Source: Cacajao melanocephalus
Lineage: Eukaryota; Chordata; Mammalia; Primates; Pitheciidae
Direction: 5' to 3'
NCBI GenBank assembly: GCA_963573385.1
Contig: CAUYLG010009144.1
Coordinates: 1-64,000, forward strand
Length of the DNA: 64,000 nucleotides
The notes under the pieces were generated by a model. That model made no database searches, was not told the DNA's origin, and saw only the letters and a program-made list of their open reading frames with translations. The position numbers were made by a program, and so were the translations under genes. How positions within the stretch are numbered: position 1 is the stretch's first letter; each line of letters starts with the position of its first letter. Of this stretch, positions 1 to 10,967 are shown piece by piece.

Positions 1-617
1 GGTGTTCTCTGTATTTCCTGGACTTGAATATTGGCCTGCCTTGCTAGGTTGGGGAAGTTTTCCTGGATAATATCCTGAAGAGTATTTTCCAGCTTGGATT
101 CATTCTCTTCATCACATTCAGGTACACCTATCAAACATAGATGAGGTCTTTTCACATAGTCTCATATTTCTTGGAGACTTTGTTCATTCCTTTTTACCCT
201 TTTTTTCTCTCATCTTGCCTTCTCATTTTATTTCATTGAGTTGATCTTCGACCTCTGATATCCTTTCTTCTGCTTGGTCAATTCGGCTGTTGCAACTTGT
301 GCATGCTTCACGAAGTTCTCATGTTGTGTTTTTCAGCTCCATCAATTCACTTATATTCCTAAGTTGTCCATTCTCGTTAGCATTTCATCAAATCGTTTTT
401 CCAAGTTCTTAGTTTCTTTGCATTGGGTTAGTACATGTTCTTTTAGCTCACAGAAGTTTCTTATTATGCACCTTCTGAAGCCTGATTCTGTCAGTTCATC
501 ACACTTATTCTCTGTTAGACCTTGTTCCCTTGCTAATGACAAGCTGCGATCCCCTGTAGGAGGAGAGGCATTCTGATTTCGGGTGTTCTCAGCCTTTTTG
601 CACTGGTTTCTTCCCAT
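1..617 (-). pseudogene. L1 ORF1 remnant (N-terminal and middle part)
   Basis: L1 ORF1p is an RNA-binding trimeric chaperone with an N-terminal coiled coil, an RRM and a C-terminal domain. The start codon is the ATG at 617-615. The first stretch, to about 351, reads as a charged polar segment that includes ESGFRR and LTQCKETKNLEKR, the conserved lead-in to the coiled coil. Sequence at 1-170 matches the middle of ORF1 but in other frames, so the gene is broken by frameshifts and stops. The C-terminal part is outside the window. Confidence 0.85.
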
Positions 618-1095
618 CTTTGTGGATTTATTCACCTGTCATCTTTGTAATTGCTGACTTTCAGATTGGGTCTCTGAGTGGACATCCGGCTTGTTGGTGG
701 TGAAGTTTTTTCTGTTTCTTAGTTTTCCTTCGGCAGATGCCCCTTCCCCACAGAGCTGGGCCTTCCCAGGTTCAGCTGTGCTTGCTGTGAAACTCTCAGT
801 CCTCAGCACTTCCAATTGCTGTTTTTTTTTCTGGGGATGGGACCAGCCGAGCTCGACTAAAAAGGCACCCAGTCCCGTATACGCCACACTGAGAAGCGCT
901 GCGCCGGGGCACCAGCAAGACAGCCGCGCTGGCCAAAAGAGTTGCGCTGGTGACCCATGGGGCTCCCCTGCTGGGAATCTCCCAATCTGTGGGCAACAAA
1001 AATTCATCTGAAATTGCGGTGTCCACTTGCTCTCTGCGTTTTCACTGGGAGCTACAATCCTGAGCTGCTGCTAATGAGCCATCTTGGATCTCTCT
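1..1095 (-). mobile_element. L1 5' half (partial ORF1 and 5' UTR), runs off the left edge
   Basis: Read on the minus strand, this is the start of an L1: a 5' UTR from about 1095 to 618, then ORF1 from its ATG at 617 to the window edge. The ORF1 N-terminus begins MGRNQCKK, typical of primate L1. The 5' end carries the usual 'ccaagatggc' motif at about 1082-1091. The 5' UTR is only about 475 bp, much shorter than that of the neighbouring L1, so it is either a short-UTR subfamily or internally deleted. The reading frame breaks after about 90 codons. It abuts ORF2 sequence of a second L1 in the same orientation, as if inserted into it. Whether the rest of both elements lies to the left cannot be seen. 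Confidence 0.9.
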
Positions 1096-1479
1096 CCCTG
1101 CATTGATTTTTTTACCATTACGTAATGCTCTTGTCTCTTTTGATCTTTATTGGTTTAAAGTCTATTTTATCAGAGACTGGGATTGCAACTCCTGCTTTTT
1201 TTTTGCTCTCCATTTGCTTGTTAGATCTCCCTCCACCCCTTTATTTTGAGCCTATGTGTATCCTTGCATGTGAGATGGTTTTCCTGGATACAGCACACCC
1301 AGGGGTTTTAACTTTGTCCAATTTGCCAGTCTGTGTCTTTTGATTGGGGCATTTAGCCCATTTACGTTTAAGGTTAATATTGTTCTCTGTGAATTTGATC
1401 CTGCCATTTTGATGCTAGCTGTTTGTTTTGCCTCTTAGTTGATGCAGTTTCTTCATTGTGTTGATGTGCTTTTCCATTT

Positions 1480-2452
1480 GGGTTGTTTTTGGAGTGGCTG
1501 GTACTGGTTGTTCCTTTCTATGTTTAGTGCTTCTTTCAGGAGCTCTTGTGAAGCAGACCTGGTGGTGATGAAATCTCTGAAAAATTGCTTGTTCATAAAG
1601 GATTTTATTTCTCCTTCACTTATGAAGCTTAGTTTGGCTGGATATGAAATTCTAGGTTGAAAGTTCTTTTCTTTAAGGATGTTGAATATTGGCCCCTACT
1701 CTTTTCTGGCTTGTAGTGTTTCTGCTGAGAGATCTGCTGTGAGTCTGATGGGCTTCCCTTTGTGGGCAACTCGACCTGTCTCTCTGGCTGCCCTTAGCAT
1801 TTTTTCCTTCATTTCAACCCTGGTGAATCTGACGATTATGTGCCTTGGGGTTGCTCTTCTTGAGGAATACCTTTGTGGTGTTCTCTGTATTTCCTGGACT
1901 TGAATATTGGCCTTCCTTGCTAGGTTTGGGAAGTTCTCCTGGATAATATCCTGAAGAGTGTTTTCTAGGTTGGATTCATTCTCCCCATCACATTCAGGTA
2001 CACCTATCAAATGTAGATTAGGTATTTTCACATAGGCTTTGCTCATTTCTTTTTACTCTTTTTTCTCTAATCTTGCCTTCTCATTTTATTTCATTGAGCG
2101 GATCTTCAATCTCTGATATCCTTTCTTCTGCCTCGTTGATTAGGCTATTGAAACTTGTGTATGCTTCATGAAGTTCTCATGTTGTGTTTTTCAGCTCCAT
2201 CAATTCATTTATATTCCTCGCTAAGCTGTTTATTCTTGTTAGCATTTCATCAAATATTTCTTCAACATTCTTAGTTTCTTTGCATTGGGTTAGAAGATGT
2301 TCTTTTAGCTCAGATAAGTTTGTCATTACCCACCTTCTGAAGTTCTCCATCCAGCCTTGTTCCCTTGCTGGTGAGGAGTTGTGATCCCTTGGAAGAGGAG
2401 AGGCATTCTGGTTTTGGATCTTTTCACCATATTTGTACTGATTTCATCCCAT
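1480..2452 (-). pseudogene. L1 ORF1 pseudogene
   Basis: This is the ORF1p coding region of the second L1. The initiator at 2452-2450 is followed almost at once by a stop (ATG GGA TGA). The best-preserved piece is a 116-codon open segment at 2046-1696 covering the RRM and start of the C-terminal domain. It contains NLHLIGVPECDGENES, QENFPNLAR, RTPQRYSSRRATPRHIIVRF and LTADLSAETLQARKE, all hallmarks of primate L1 ORF1p. The downstream C-terminal part (RSASQELLKEALNIERNN) lies in another frame at about 1660-1490. It is non-functional. Confidence 0.88.
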
Positions 2453-3104
2453 CTTTGTGGATTTATCTACCCGTGGCCTTTGTAGTTGGTTATTTTCAGA
2501 TGGGGTCTCTGAGTGGACGTCCTGTTTGTTGATGATGAAGTTATTTCTTTCTGTTTCTTAGTTTTCCTTCTATCAGTCAGGCCCCTCTGCTGTAGGACTG
2601 CTGGAGGTCCACTCCAGACCCTGTTTGCCTGAGGATCACCTGAAGTGGTTGCAGAACAGTAAGGGTTGCTGACAGTTTCTTCTGCTGCTATCTTTGTCCC
2701 AGAAGGATACCCACCAGATGTCAGCCTGAGCTCTCCTTTATGAGGTGACTCTTTGGATATCAGGGGTGGGGGAACTGCTTGAGGAGACAATCTGTCCCTT
2801 ATAGGAGCTCAAGTGCTGAGCTGTGAGCTCCGTTGTTCCATTCAGAGCTGCTGGGCAGGTATGTTTAGGTCTGCTGTAGTGGAACTCATAACCGCCTTTT
2901 TTTCCCCAGGTACTATATCCTGGGAAGGTGGGGTTTTATTTATAAGTTTCTGCTGTGCTGCTGCCTTTTTTCAGAGATGCCCTGCCCAGTGAGGAGGTAG
3001 CCTAGTCACAGTCTGCCAGCAGAGGTGTTGCTGAGCTGCCGTGGGCTCTGCCCAACTGCTGTGTGAACTTCCTTTCAGTTTTGTTTATAGAGATATAGTT
3101 AGAA

Positions 3105-3294
3105 CTGCCTCAGTCATGGTGGTCTGCCTCAGTAACGGTGGACTGTCTCTGTGATGGTGGACCGCCTCAGTATGGGTGGACTGCCTCAGTAATGGTGGAC
3201 TCCCTTGGTAATGGCGGACTGCCTCCGTAATGGTGGACTGTCTCAGTAATGGCGGAATGCCTCGGTAGTGGTGGACTGCCTCGGTAACAGTGGA
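3105..3294. repeat. Ten tandem copies of a 19-bp unit in an L1 5' UTR
   Basis: Exactly ten contiguous 19-bp units, consensus ctgcctcagtaatggtgga, with no spacers and no length change (190 bp). Copies differ from the consensus by zero to about five substitutions. The array lies inside the 5' UTR of the minus-strand L1. Because 19 is not a multiple of 3, all frames cycle and produce spurious His/Pro/Arg-rich peptides on the minus strand. Confidence 0.95.
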
Positions 3295-3697
3295 CGCCCT
3301 TCCCGCCACAGAGCTGGGCCATGCTGGGTCCAGCTGTGCTTGCTGTGAAACTATCAATCCAGAGCATTTCAGATTGCTCATCTTTGTAGGGCTGGGACTG
3401 GCTGAGCCAGATCACCTGGCTCCCTGTTTCAGCCCCCTTTTTTTCAGTTGAATGGGCAACAGTCTCCCAGGTGTTCCAGTCACCAGTTGAAACGGTGCCC
3501 GGATTTGTGTGACTTTTTGTGTGGAGGTCCGCTACTCCGGGTGAAACAGCCATACTGGAGACTTGTGGCACTTTTCCACCTGGGAATCTCTTGGTGTGTG
3601 GGCAGTAAAAATTTGTTTGGAAATGTGGTAATTACTCACCTTCTGCATTTTCACTGGGAACTGCAATCCAGAGCTGTTCCTATTCAGCCATCTTCTA

Positions 3698-4106
3698 TAG
3701 TATTCCACAGCATATATATTCTAAACACTACCCCTACTACCCTCATCCTTTTTCCTTTAATCTCATGCTTATTGGCACACAAAGTCATGTAACTGAACAG
3801 TTGGTAGAAAGTGGAGGGGATTGGAAATCCACCAGTTTCTTTGTATCTGTTTAGTGGGCTCCAATGCCCATGGTCTTTGGGAAGCATTGCCATGGCCCAG
3901 ATCAAGTGATTTACATATCAAATACCTAAAGACTTGACTGGATGATGGAGTGTAAAAGGCAGTACTGGGCATTGAGGTACACCTGAGCTCATATATATGC
4001 CCAAAGTTTGTTTGTGCCCAATTCACAATGAGAATAAAGAGATCGTAAACCTTCTGTTTCTATTCTCCCATACCAGAAGTGCCTTTATGCTGCTTCTCTC
4101 CATTGA
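3698..4106. other. No recognised feature
   Basis: Sequence between the L1 5' end and the L2 tail. I see no gene, RNA or assignable repeat. Confidence 0.5.
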
Positions 4107-5270
4107 AACTCGTTCATTCATTCATTCATTCAACAAGTATTTATTGAGAACCAACTTTGTGTCAGACACTGTTCTCAGATGTTGCGTGGTGAACAAAAAA
4201 AAATTTATCCTGGCCCTCATGGAGGTTACAGTCAATTGTCAGGGACACAGACAACATACAAAATAAATAAAACATGCATTACATTAAATGATGGAAATCA
4301 GGGAAAAGGAATAGAGAGTGATTGCAGAGAGAGGACATTAATTTTAAATGTGGCAGTCAGAAAAGGCACCACTGGAAAGATGCCATAAGAACAAAGATCT
4401 GAAAGAGATAAGAATGAAATCTCAGGGAAAAGTATTCCTGGCACAGGGAATAACATGTTTAAAGGTTCTGAGATAAATGTAAGGTTAATATGTTAATGAG
4501 CAGAGTGACTAGGATGGAGCTGAGTGATTGAGGGAAAACAGTAATAGCAGATGAGATTATAGAGTAAACTGGGTATGGAGTGAAAAGATATTGTGAAGTC
4601 TTTCAGGACATTGTGAGAATACAACTTTCTGTGAGATGAGAAGACATTAAATGGTTTTAATCAGAGGAGTAATGATATGGTTTAGGTTTTAACAGAATCG
4701 CTCTGGCATGTTAGAAGATAGAAAGAGAGACACATCTTGAGGGTAGGCACAAGTTAACAATAGTTAAGAAGCTATTGCAATAATCCACAGGAGAGATAAT
4801 AGTTTCTTGAGCTGGCTGCAGGGGGTGAGAAGTGGTCAGCTCTTGATATATTTTAAAGATAAATCTTTTAAATTTTGCTGGCAGATTGCATGTGAGATAA
4901 GGAGGGGGAAAGATTCAAGAATAATACCAAGGTTTCTGTCAAAAGCAACAGGAAGATAAAAATTTCTATATACCATAAAAAAGAAAAACATTCTATTTAC
5001 TGAGATAGAGAGGACTATGGATAAAGCAGGTTTTAGGGTGAGGTGTAGATTAAGAGTTCAATGCAGACATGTTAAATTTGAGATGCCTAGTAGATATCCG
5101 AGTGGAGATGTTAACTAGGAAGCTGCATACAGTATTTGACTCAAGTTTAGGGGGATGGGTCCTTGGAAAACATGTAAATTTGAGGGAAATCAGTTCATAG
5201 TTGATATTTAAAGCCATGAGACTGAATGGAATCAAGAGAGTGGATATGCAGAAAAAAAAAAAGGTTCAAA
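4107..5270 (-). mobile_element. LINE-2 (L2), 3' part with degenerate reverse-transcriptase end
   Basis: On the minus strand this matches the end of the L2 reverse transcriptase followed by the L2 3' UTR, ending in the L2 tail at about 4107 (reverse complement of ttcattcattcattcattca). A segment at 5235-5050 still resembles the L2 protein around the palm domain: SLMALN, then ISTRISTRHLKFNMSALNS, where the family has a STWMSNRHLKLN-type motif. The sequence is heavily decayed, consistent with the Mesozoic age of L2. The 5' end is truncated at about 5270. Confidence 0.75.
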
Positions 5271-5502
5271 GAGCTCTGAGGGATTGACTTCTGGAATGAT
5301 AACATGAGTAGCTCTGCTAATCCACTTTCCAGAAAAACTGGTCAAAATTATTTAAAAAACAAAACACTTAAAGCCTCTGGAAATGGACCTAAGGACAAAG
5401 GGCAAGTGAAGAAACACTGCTCAAATCTGTGGCACATGAATCAAGGCTGCTATCTCTTCCCTTCTCCCAGATCAGCAAGGTAGAGACTTCACTCCAGGCT
5501 AT

Positions 5503-5550
5503 AGCAGCCAAGAATATAGGACTTCCAGCAGCCAAGAATATAGGATTCCC
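5503..5550. repeat. Two-copy 24-bp tandem repeat
   Basis: Two adjacent 24-bp units at 5503-5526 and 5527-5550, both starting agcagccaagaatatagga and differing by about two bases. A small local duplication within the L1M 5' region. Confidence 0.9.
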
Positions 5551-5644
5551 AATTCCCAACTGGAAGCATTCTTCCGGGGAGGAGTAAAACTGCATTTCTC
5601 ATTCTTCCTCAAGCTGCTGGTTGCTGAGGCTAAGTCCTAGGTAA

Positions 5645-5869
<225 letters not shown>

Positions 5870-6458
5870 TGAAATGAAGGTTCTAACTTGAGCATGACAT
5901 GCTGAGAATACTTGGGACCCAATAGCCCTTTCCTTGATTTTTGAAGCAGTGGTTCCACATCAGGAGAAGTAAGCTGAGAAAATCTTAAACTACTCCCACC
6001 CCTCCTCTGAGTGTTCTGCTCCTAGAGTGAAAGTGTTCTCATCCAGTACAGTCCTAGTGTGATGACCACAGCAGTACTTGTGTCACTCCCCGCTAGCTCC
6101 AGGCAGCTTAGCACAGGAAGAGAGACACCATTTGTTTGGGAGAAAGTAAGGGAAAAAAATAAGTCTCTGCCTGGTAAACCCGAAAATTCTTGCAGATCTT
6201 GTCCAATACAACAAAGGCAGTATTTCTATGCGTCTGCAAGAACCACAGCATTGCTGGACTTGGAGTGCCCTCTAATGCAGATATAGAAGCAGTGACCAAA
6301 AACTTAGATCACAACAACTAAGTACCTACAAATACCTGAAAAGCCTTCTCAAGAAGGACGGGTACAAACAAGCCCAGACTGCAAAACTACAATAAATAAC
6401 TAACCACTCACTGCTCAGAAAATGAACATCCACAAGCATCAAGACTATCCAGGAAAAC

Positions 6459-7280
6459 ATGACCTCACCAAATGAATTAAATAAGGTACTAGGCATCAAT
6501 CCCAGAGAAACATGTATATGTGACCTTTCAGAAACAGAATTCAAAATAGCTTTTTTGAGTAAACTCAATGAAATTCAAGATAACACAGAGAAGGGAATCA
6601 GAATCCTAGCTGATAAATTTAACAAACAGATGGAAATAATTAAAAAGAATCAAGCAGAAATAGTGGTGTTGCAAAAAGCAATTGACATTTACTGAAGAAT
6701 GCATCAGAAGTGATCAACCAGAAAGAAGAATTAGTGAGCTTAAAGGCAGGCTATAGGAAAACACACAGTCAGAAGAGACCAAAAGAAAAAGTAAAAGAAA
6801 AAAGAAAAACAATGAACCATGCCTACCAGATCTAGAAAATCGCCTCAATAGGGCAAATATAAAAGTTATTGGTATTAAACAGGAGGTAGAGAAACAGATA
6901 GGGGTAGAAAGTTTATTCAAAGGGATGATAACAGAGAACTTCCCAAACCTAGAGAAAGATAACATTTATTAACAAGAAAGTTATAGAACACCAAGCAAAT
7001 TTCACCCAAAGAATACTACCTTAAGGCATTTAATAGTCAAACTCCCAAATTCAACAATAAAGAAAGAATTCTAAAAGCTGCAAAAGAAAAGAAAGAAACA
7101 AAAACCATACAATGCAGTTATAATATATCTGTCAGCAGGTTTTCTAGTGGAAACCTTGCAGGCCAGGAGAGAGTGGCATAACATGTTTAAAGTGCTGAAA
7201 GAAGAAAAATATTTACAGTATACTTTCCCAGACGAATAAAAACTGAGGCATTTCATCAACTCCAGACCTGTCCTATAAGA
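6459..7280 (+). pseudogene. L1M ORF1 remnant
   Basis: Degenerate ORF1p. The open N-terminal segment (6459-6695, 78 codons) gives a heptad-rich coiled-coil lead-in with ILADKFNKQMEIIKKNQAEI. Downstream sequence at about 6890-7270 retains the 'gaacttcccaaacct' and 'gaaaccttgcaggccagg' blocks typical of the ORF1 C-terminal half, but stops occur in all frames. It cannot make a functional protein. Confidence 0.7.
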
Positions 7281-7824
7281 CATGTTATAGGGAATTATTT
7301 AATCATAAACAAAACTATGTTAATGAGCAACAAGAAATCATCTGAAGGTATAAAACACTGATAATAGTAAGTGTGGAGAAGAACAAATAATATTATAACA
7401 TTTTATTTGTGTTGTGCAAACTATATCTTAAGTAGAAGGACTAAAAGATTAACAGATCAAAAAAACTACAAAAACTTTTGAAGACGTAGGCAGTACAATA
7501 AGATATAAATAGAAAAAACAAAAACAAGCAGGGGGATGAAGTTAACATGTAGAATTTTTATTAGTTTTTTCATTGCTTCTTGGTTAATTTTTTATGCAAT
7601 CAGAATAAAGTTGTAATAAGTTTAAAATGATAGGTTATACAATAGTATTTGCAAGCCTCATGGCACCCTCATATCAAAAAAAATGTACAATCAATAGAAA
7701 AACATAATAAGCAAGAAATTAAACACACCAGCAAAGAAAATCACCTCCACTAAAAGGATTACAGGAAGGAAGGAAAAAAGGAAGAGAAGATCAGAAAACA
7801 ATAAATAAATGGCAAGAGTATGTC

Positions 7825-8395
7825 CTTATTTATCAATAATAACATTGAATGTAAATGGACTAAATTCCCCAATCAAAAGAGAAAGAATGGATGAATGGAT
7901 TTAAAAAGCATGATGCAGTGATATGGTGCCTACAAGAGACACATTTCACCTATAAAGACACACGTAGACTGAAAATAAAAGGATGGAAAATGGTATTTTA
8001 TACTAATAAAAACCAAAAAAAGTACAGGTGTAGCTATATAAAAAATAGATTTCAAACAAAAGATATAAGAAGAGACAAAGAAGGTCATTGTATAATGATA
8101 AAGAGATCATTTCAGCAAGGGTATATAACATGGTAAATATATATGCACTCAACACTGGAGCACCCATATATATAAAGCACATATTGTTAGAGCTAAAGAG
8201 AGAGACCCTAAAACTATGATTGCTAGAGACCTCAACACTCCACTTTCAGCATTGAACAGATTATCCAGACTGAAAATCCACAAAGAAATATCAGACTTGA
8301 TAGTCACCATAGAACAAATGGACCTAATTGATATTTACAGAACATTTCATCCAATGACTGCAGAATAGACATTATTTATGTCATATGATAGTACA
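7825..8395 (+). pseudogene. L1M ORF2 endonuclease fragment
   Basis: Corresponds to the start of the ORF2 AP-like endonuclease. 'acattgaatgtaaatggac' at 7843-7861 is the conserved LNVNG motif. QETHF is the catalytic glutamate region (about 7934-7950), and the region around 8215 keeps the 'gacctcaacactccacttt' core (GDFNTPL in intact elements). There are several stops. Truncated at about 8395. Confidence 0.72.
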
Positions 8396-8399
8396 AATT

Positions 8400-8605
8400 A
8401 AGTGTGGTATGTTTTTATCTGGAAAATCTGTCCAGTGCTGAAAGTGGGGTGTTGAATTTTTAAGCCATTATTGTACTGGGGTCTGTGTTTCTCTTTAACT
8501 CTAATAATAATAGCTTTATATAACTAGGTGCTCCAGTGTTAGGTGCATATATTTACAATTCTTATGTCCTCTTGCTGAATTGGCCCCCATCTGTTTTTCA
8601 TTTTA
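8400..8605 (-). mobile_element. Inverted L1 ORF2 endonuclease fragment
   Basis: The reverse complement matches the same ORF2 endonuclease region that ends just upstream on the plus strand (ggagcacctagttatataaa, then 'ccccactttcagcactggac'). Because both pieces cover the same ORF2 interval in opposite directions, it is a separate L1 copy or an inverted duplication, not a simple twin-primed 5' inversion. Confidence 0.65.
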
Positions 8606-9135
8606 GTAGGATATAGCCTTGCTCATTAAAATATTGTGTCATTGGAAAGAGTAAGAATGTATTGAATTCCAGTGGTATCATTGTTTAATCTTCATGTTTA
8701 TTTATTATATTCATTATAGTTTGGAGTAAAGCATTCCATAGTTTAGGATTACAACAAAAACTCTTGATGAAACCCACCTATTATCTCTCTGTAACTGAAA
8801 CCACACAAAAGAGTTTTGTTGTCTGCATCTAAGAATGACACCATGAAGACCCTTGCATATGTGGAACTACCTTCTGTTTTCACATTTAGCCTAATACAGT
8901 ATTGAATTCACATCTCTTTACCTTCTTATATGTCATACTGCAGAAACTTAAATGCACATGCTGTATCTGTGGCGTGAAGCCTTGCCTTTCCATTACTTCA
9001 TCTTTCAAAGATCCTATGGGCTACTTATTGATCATGAATTAAATTGAACTCTATTCAGAGGCAAACGAAATGAGCAGTTAGGCAGAAAATTCAATTAGAA
9101 GGCAGAAGGCCTATCAAAAACTTGAAGGCCAACCA
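8606..9135. other. No recognised feature
   Basis: About 530 bp of AT-rich sequence between two L1 blocks. No gene or repeat family recognised. Confidence 0.5.
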
Positions 9136-9892
9136 GAGATCCCAAGATGGCCAAATAAGAGGCAGCTCTGGAAAGCAGCTGTCAGCGAGAGAGACACAGA
9201 AGCCGAGTGGTCTCCACAATTCCAAACAAGGTACCAGGTTCATTTTGTGGGTCTGGTTGGACAGTGCATATAAACCAAATAGGGCAAGTTGAGGCAAGGC
9301 AGGGCACTGCCCCACCCAGGAAGAGAGCACAACTGACCAGAGGACTGGGGGATCTCCCCCTCTTGGACTTCAGTTCAGATACAGTGCTCCACCCAAGCCC
9401 TCTACAACCCACAGAACAGGAGATCTTTGCCAAGCAGAAAAGTCTCAGCAAGCTGCCTGAACAGGGCAGAACAGCAACTTCGGCTGGCACCAGGGCTATC
9501 AGCATAGACCTAGGCAGAAGCACTGGCTAACTTGAAAGCCAGAAAACAGGCTGGACAGAGCTACCTGCAGCCCAGAAAGAAGGGGAACTGAAAGCAGGGA
9601 AACAGGTCATATGGCAGGATGGTACCCCACCCCTCACAAAGCTCAGTAGGTTAAAAAACTCTCACTCCAGAGTTATGCACCCAGAACATCGATTAGTGAC
9701 CAGGAATGACTGAGTTCAGCAGGAGGAAGGGCAGCTGCCGTTGCAGAAGCTGGCCTAATTTTCCTGAGTAAATAAAAGACACAGCAGTTCCACTGAATCT
9801 GTGGCAACCCAGCAGCACCTCTGCAGGCAGACAAAGGAAAGGCCGCCTCCCCCAGCAGCTACCTGATATCAAAGCTATATAAATCCGACAAA

Positions 9893-10906
9893 ATGGGAAG
9901 AAAACAATGCAAGAAGAATGAAACCGTCAAAAACCAGAACACCTCTGCCCCACCACAAGATCACAACTCCTCATCAGCCAGGGAACAAAGCTGGACAGAG
10001 AGTGAATTTGACGAATTGACAGAATCAGGCTTCAGAAGGTGGGTAATAAAAAACTTCTCTGAATTAAAGCAACATGTTCTATCCCAATGCAAAGAAACTA
10101 AAAACCTTGAAAAAAGGTTAGATGATATGCTAACTAGAATAACCAACTAAGAGAAGAACATAAATGACTTGATGGAGCTGGAAACACAGCACAAGAACGT
10201 CGTGAAGCATACACAAGTTTCAACAGAAGAATAGATCAAGCAGAAGAAAGGATATCAGAGATGGAAGATCAGCTTAACAAAATAAAATGAGAAGGCAAAC
10301 AAAGAGTGAAAAAAAATGAACAAAGCCTTCAAGAAATATGGGATTATGTGAAAAGACCTAATCTATGCTTGACCAGTGTACCGGAATATGATAGGGAGAA
10401 TGAATCCAAGCTGGAAAACACTCTTCAGGATATTATCCAGGAGAACTTCCCTAACCTAGCAAGGCAGGCCAACATTCAAATACAGGAAATACAGAGAACA
10501 CCACAATGATACTCCTCTAGAAGAGCAACTACTAGGCATATAATCATCAGCTTCACCAGGGTTGAAAAGAAGGAAAAAATGCTAAGGGCAGCCAGAGAGA
10601 AAGTTTGGGTCACCCACAAAGGAAAGCACATCAGATACAGCAGATCTCTCAGCAGAAACCCTACAAGCCAGAAGAGAGTGGGGACCAATATTCAACATGC
10701 TAAAAGAAAAGAACTTTCAACCCAGAATTTCATATCCAGCAAAACTAAGCTTCATAAGTGATGGAGAAATAAAATCCTTTATGGACAAGCAATTGCTGAG
10801 AGATTTTGTCACTACCAGACCTGCCCTACAAGAGCTCCTGAAGGAAGCACTAAACACAGAAAGGAAAAACGAGTACCAGCCACTGGAAAAAAGAACCAAA
10901 TGGTAA
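9893..10906 (+). pseudogene. L1 ORF1 pseudogene
   Basis: The start is set by MGRKQCKKNETVKNQN, the standard primate L1 ORF1 N-terminus. The first 85 codons are open to a stop at 10148 and include FDELTESGFRRW and LSQCKETKNLEKRLDDMLTR, the coiled-coil lead-in. The RRM part is visible at 10306-10509 (LCLTSVPEYDRENESKLENT, ENFPNLARQANIQ). The C-terminal domain is at 10697-10906 (FMDKQLLRDFVTTRPALQEL). These pieces lie in different frames with stops between, so no full-length RNA chaperone can be made. Confidence 0.9.
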
Positions 10907-10967
10907 AGACCAAAGACACAATGAAAATTACCCCAACCAAAGGGCAAAACAAACATCCCGTAACAAA

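Larger units (their letters stand above)
1096..3697 (-). mobile_element. L1 5' half with full 5' UTR, ORF1 and the start of ORF2
   Basis: A second minus-strand L1. Its 5' end is at about 3697, where the reverse complement gives a 'gaagatggctgaatagg' start. Then come a 5' UTR of about 1.25 kb (3697-2453), ORF1 (2452 to about 1480), the inter-ORF gap and about the first 290 bp of ORF2 (about 1390-1096). At 1096 it stops abruptly against the 5' end of the other L1. The 5' UTR contains a tandem array at 3105-3294. All reading frames are broken. The 3' two-thirds is absent here; it may continue beyond the inserted L1, left of the window. Confidence 0.9.

Noticed and set aside
691..1011. Open frames on both strands near 640-1030
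   Set aside because: They lie in an L1 5' UTR, which is relatively GC-rich and so has few stops; no protein motif.
3105..3294. CRISPR-like array
   Set aside because: Contiguous tandem copies without spacers, in a primate L1.
3167..3571. Minus-strand ORF of 134 codons rich in His, Pro, Arg and Ser repeats
   Set aside because: Generated by the 19-bp array in the L1 5' UTR; the unit is not a multiple of 3 and all frames look alike.
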